From a virus: a DNA stretch of 54,369 nt. The stretch lies in the IMG/VR virus record IMGVR_UViG_3300033148_002840, positions 1-54,369 of that record; one strand, written 5' to 3'. Positions 53,730 to 54,369 of the stretch are shown piece after piece (positions within the stretch are counted from its first letter, which is position 1; every line of letters begins with the position of its first letter). The translations under genes were made by a program, and so were the position numbers. A model generated the notes under the pieces. That model was not told the origin of the DNA. It ran no database searches and was given only the letters and a program-made list of their open reading frames with translations.

Positions 53730-54369
53730 ATGTATAAGCTTAGATGTCCAGAATGTAAGAAAACAGATAGATTTCAGGTTGAACAACAGCATGATACAGC
53801 GCGTGCGGAATGCGGGTGGTGTGAATATGTATGGTATCCCCGCTGCCTGCAACCCACCAAGCGGGCTTGGAAACGGGGTTATAAAGTTGTGACTCGTCAT
53901 GGAAGCGGCCAACTGACGTCCTTCTTTTCCGGCACAAAAGACACAGTACTATATCATAAGGGCATCGTAGCCCGCCCGAACGAGGGGTATGGAAAGCTCT
54001 CTGTGTTCGATAGCTTTGAACATGCTAACACTTTTAGATTACAGCACTCCTATCGGGAAAAACTAGAGGGGCAGTCGCATGAAATATGGTTGTGTGATTA
54101 CATGGGGGAGGCCATTGCGGGTGCGAAATCAATCCCAATCGGAACCATACGAACGTCTGCGGTGCGTCTCATAGAGCGTAGGTATCCTGCTCCCCCATCC
54201 GTTCCCCCCAATGTGGTTATATATAGGGGGTGGAAGGTCGTTGCGCGCTGTGGAAATGGGGAGAGAGTTTCATTTGTTATGTCGGATGATCAGGAGGTAA
54301 CATACGAGAAAGATGTTTGGTCACGCCGCTTTCCCCGTGGGTCTCACGAGGACCCGCGCCTCTCAGTTT
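53730..54369 (+). CDS. N-terminal part of join-spanning duplicated-domain protein
   Basis: The start follows GGAGAAGGTAGCC. The full product is 286 aa when read across the join to 335. Residues 6-29 (CPEC...CGWC) are a zinc ribbon. Residues about 50-150 are domain copy 1 (GYKVVTR, LSVFDSFEHANTF, EIWLCDY, GTIRTSAVRLI). Residues about 165-275 are copy 2. The repeat is clear at protein level but the domain itself is unknown to me. Confidence 0.85.
   Translation, partial: MYKLRCPECKKTDRFQVEQQHDTARAECGWCEYVWYPRCLQPTKRAWKRGYKVVTRHGSGQLTSFFSGTKDTVLYHKGIVARPNEGYGKLSVFDSFEHANTFRLQHSYREKLEGQSHEIWLCDYMGEAIAGAKSIPIGTIRTSAVRLIERRYPAPPSVPPNVVIYRGWKVVARCGNGERVSFVMSDDQEVTYEKDVWSRRFPRGSHEDPRLSV
54256..54369. 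repeat. Terminal direct repeat (copy 2)
   Basis: Second copy of the 114-base end repeat. Removing it gives a unique length of 54,255 bp. Confidence 0.95.

Noticed and set aside
1-54369. CRISPR array
   Set aside because: No regularly spaced repeats of 24-40 bp were seen. The only tandem array is the 8-bp repeat at 48423.
1-54369. Integrase or recombinase for lysogeny
   Set aside because: No tyrosine or serine recombinase motifs were found, although repressor-like parts exist. Life style therefore remains open.
1-54369. Insertion sequence or transposase
   Set aside because: No transposase motif or long terminal inverted repeats. The gene-end repeats lack the hallmarks of IS elements.

Overview
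The window is the complete genome of a tailed bacteriophage, most likely a podovirus, assembled as a circle. The first 114 bases (1-114) are repeated exactly as the last 114 (54256-54369), and one gene reads in frame across the join, so the unique genome is about 54,255 bp. The head genes are of the P22/T7 kind: terminase, portal, scaffold, HK97-type coat, adaptor, nozzle-like protein and several ejection proteins. No tape-measure, tail-tube or sheath gene is visible. The host is probably a planctomycete or another Gram-negative with similar surface proteins. The evidence is a small exported protein with a dockerin-type calcium repeat (2068-2331), two lipoproteins including a spanin-like one, and Cys-rich or Gly/Pro-rich virion proteins. 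This is inference, not proof.

Layout. (1) 49.7 kb through the join to about 8.3 kb, rightward: an early and accessory arm of some 40 very small genes, many with zinc ribbons. It includes a phage CsrA, a tRNA-Glu, membrane microproteins and several internally duplicated proteins. It begins at a sigma70-type promoter (49688-49716), followed by three 16-bp operator-like palindromes spaced exactly 22 bp apart (50026-50085). (2) 5.1-18.5 kb, rightward: replication, recombination and nucleotide genes. These are a uracil-DNA glycosylase/DNA polymerase I fusion, a tandem Tad2-like protein, an HTH regulator behind a near-consensus promoter, an ERCC4 nuclease overlapped by a Cas4-like nuclease, a Sak4-like RecA ATPase, two DUF669 (SSB-like) proteins, a P-loop helicase-like ATPase, MazG, HD phosphohydrolase, a DUF1599-like protein, a metallophosphoesterase, and a broken DNA methyltransferase. 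(3) 18.4-42.8 kb, leftward: virion and lysis genes. (4) 43.2-49.0 kb, leftward: a cargo operon with a chymotrypsin-like protease, two glycosyltransferases, a SAM methyltransferase and a sulfotransferase, closed by a strong terminator.

How it works together. Divergent control lies in 49.0-50.15 kb. A leftward promoter starts the cargo operon and a rightward promoter starts the early arm, and hairpin terminators insulate the middle. Early genes share one extended ribosome-binding motif (AAGGGG..GAAWTATG) and the 0.3-17 kb genes share another (AAGGAGACYANTAATG). The latter contains the A(N)GGA core recognised by CsrA, so the phage CsrA could control its own operons after transcription. The cargo operon looks like a unit for making or decorating a glycan, on the virion or on the host surface.

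The most unusual genome-level signal is a repeated mode of gene gain. In two places a foreign-looking gene sits between a gene's 3' end and a second, orphaned copy of that same 3' end (17508/18023 and 47351/46969).
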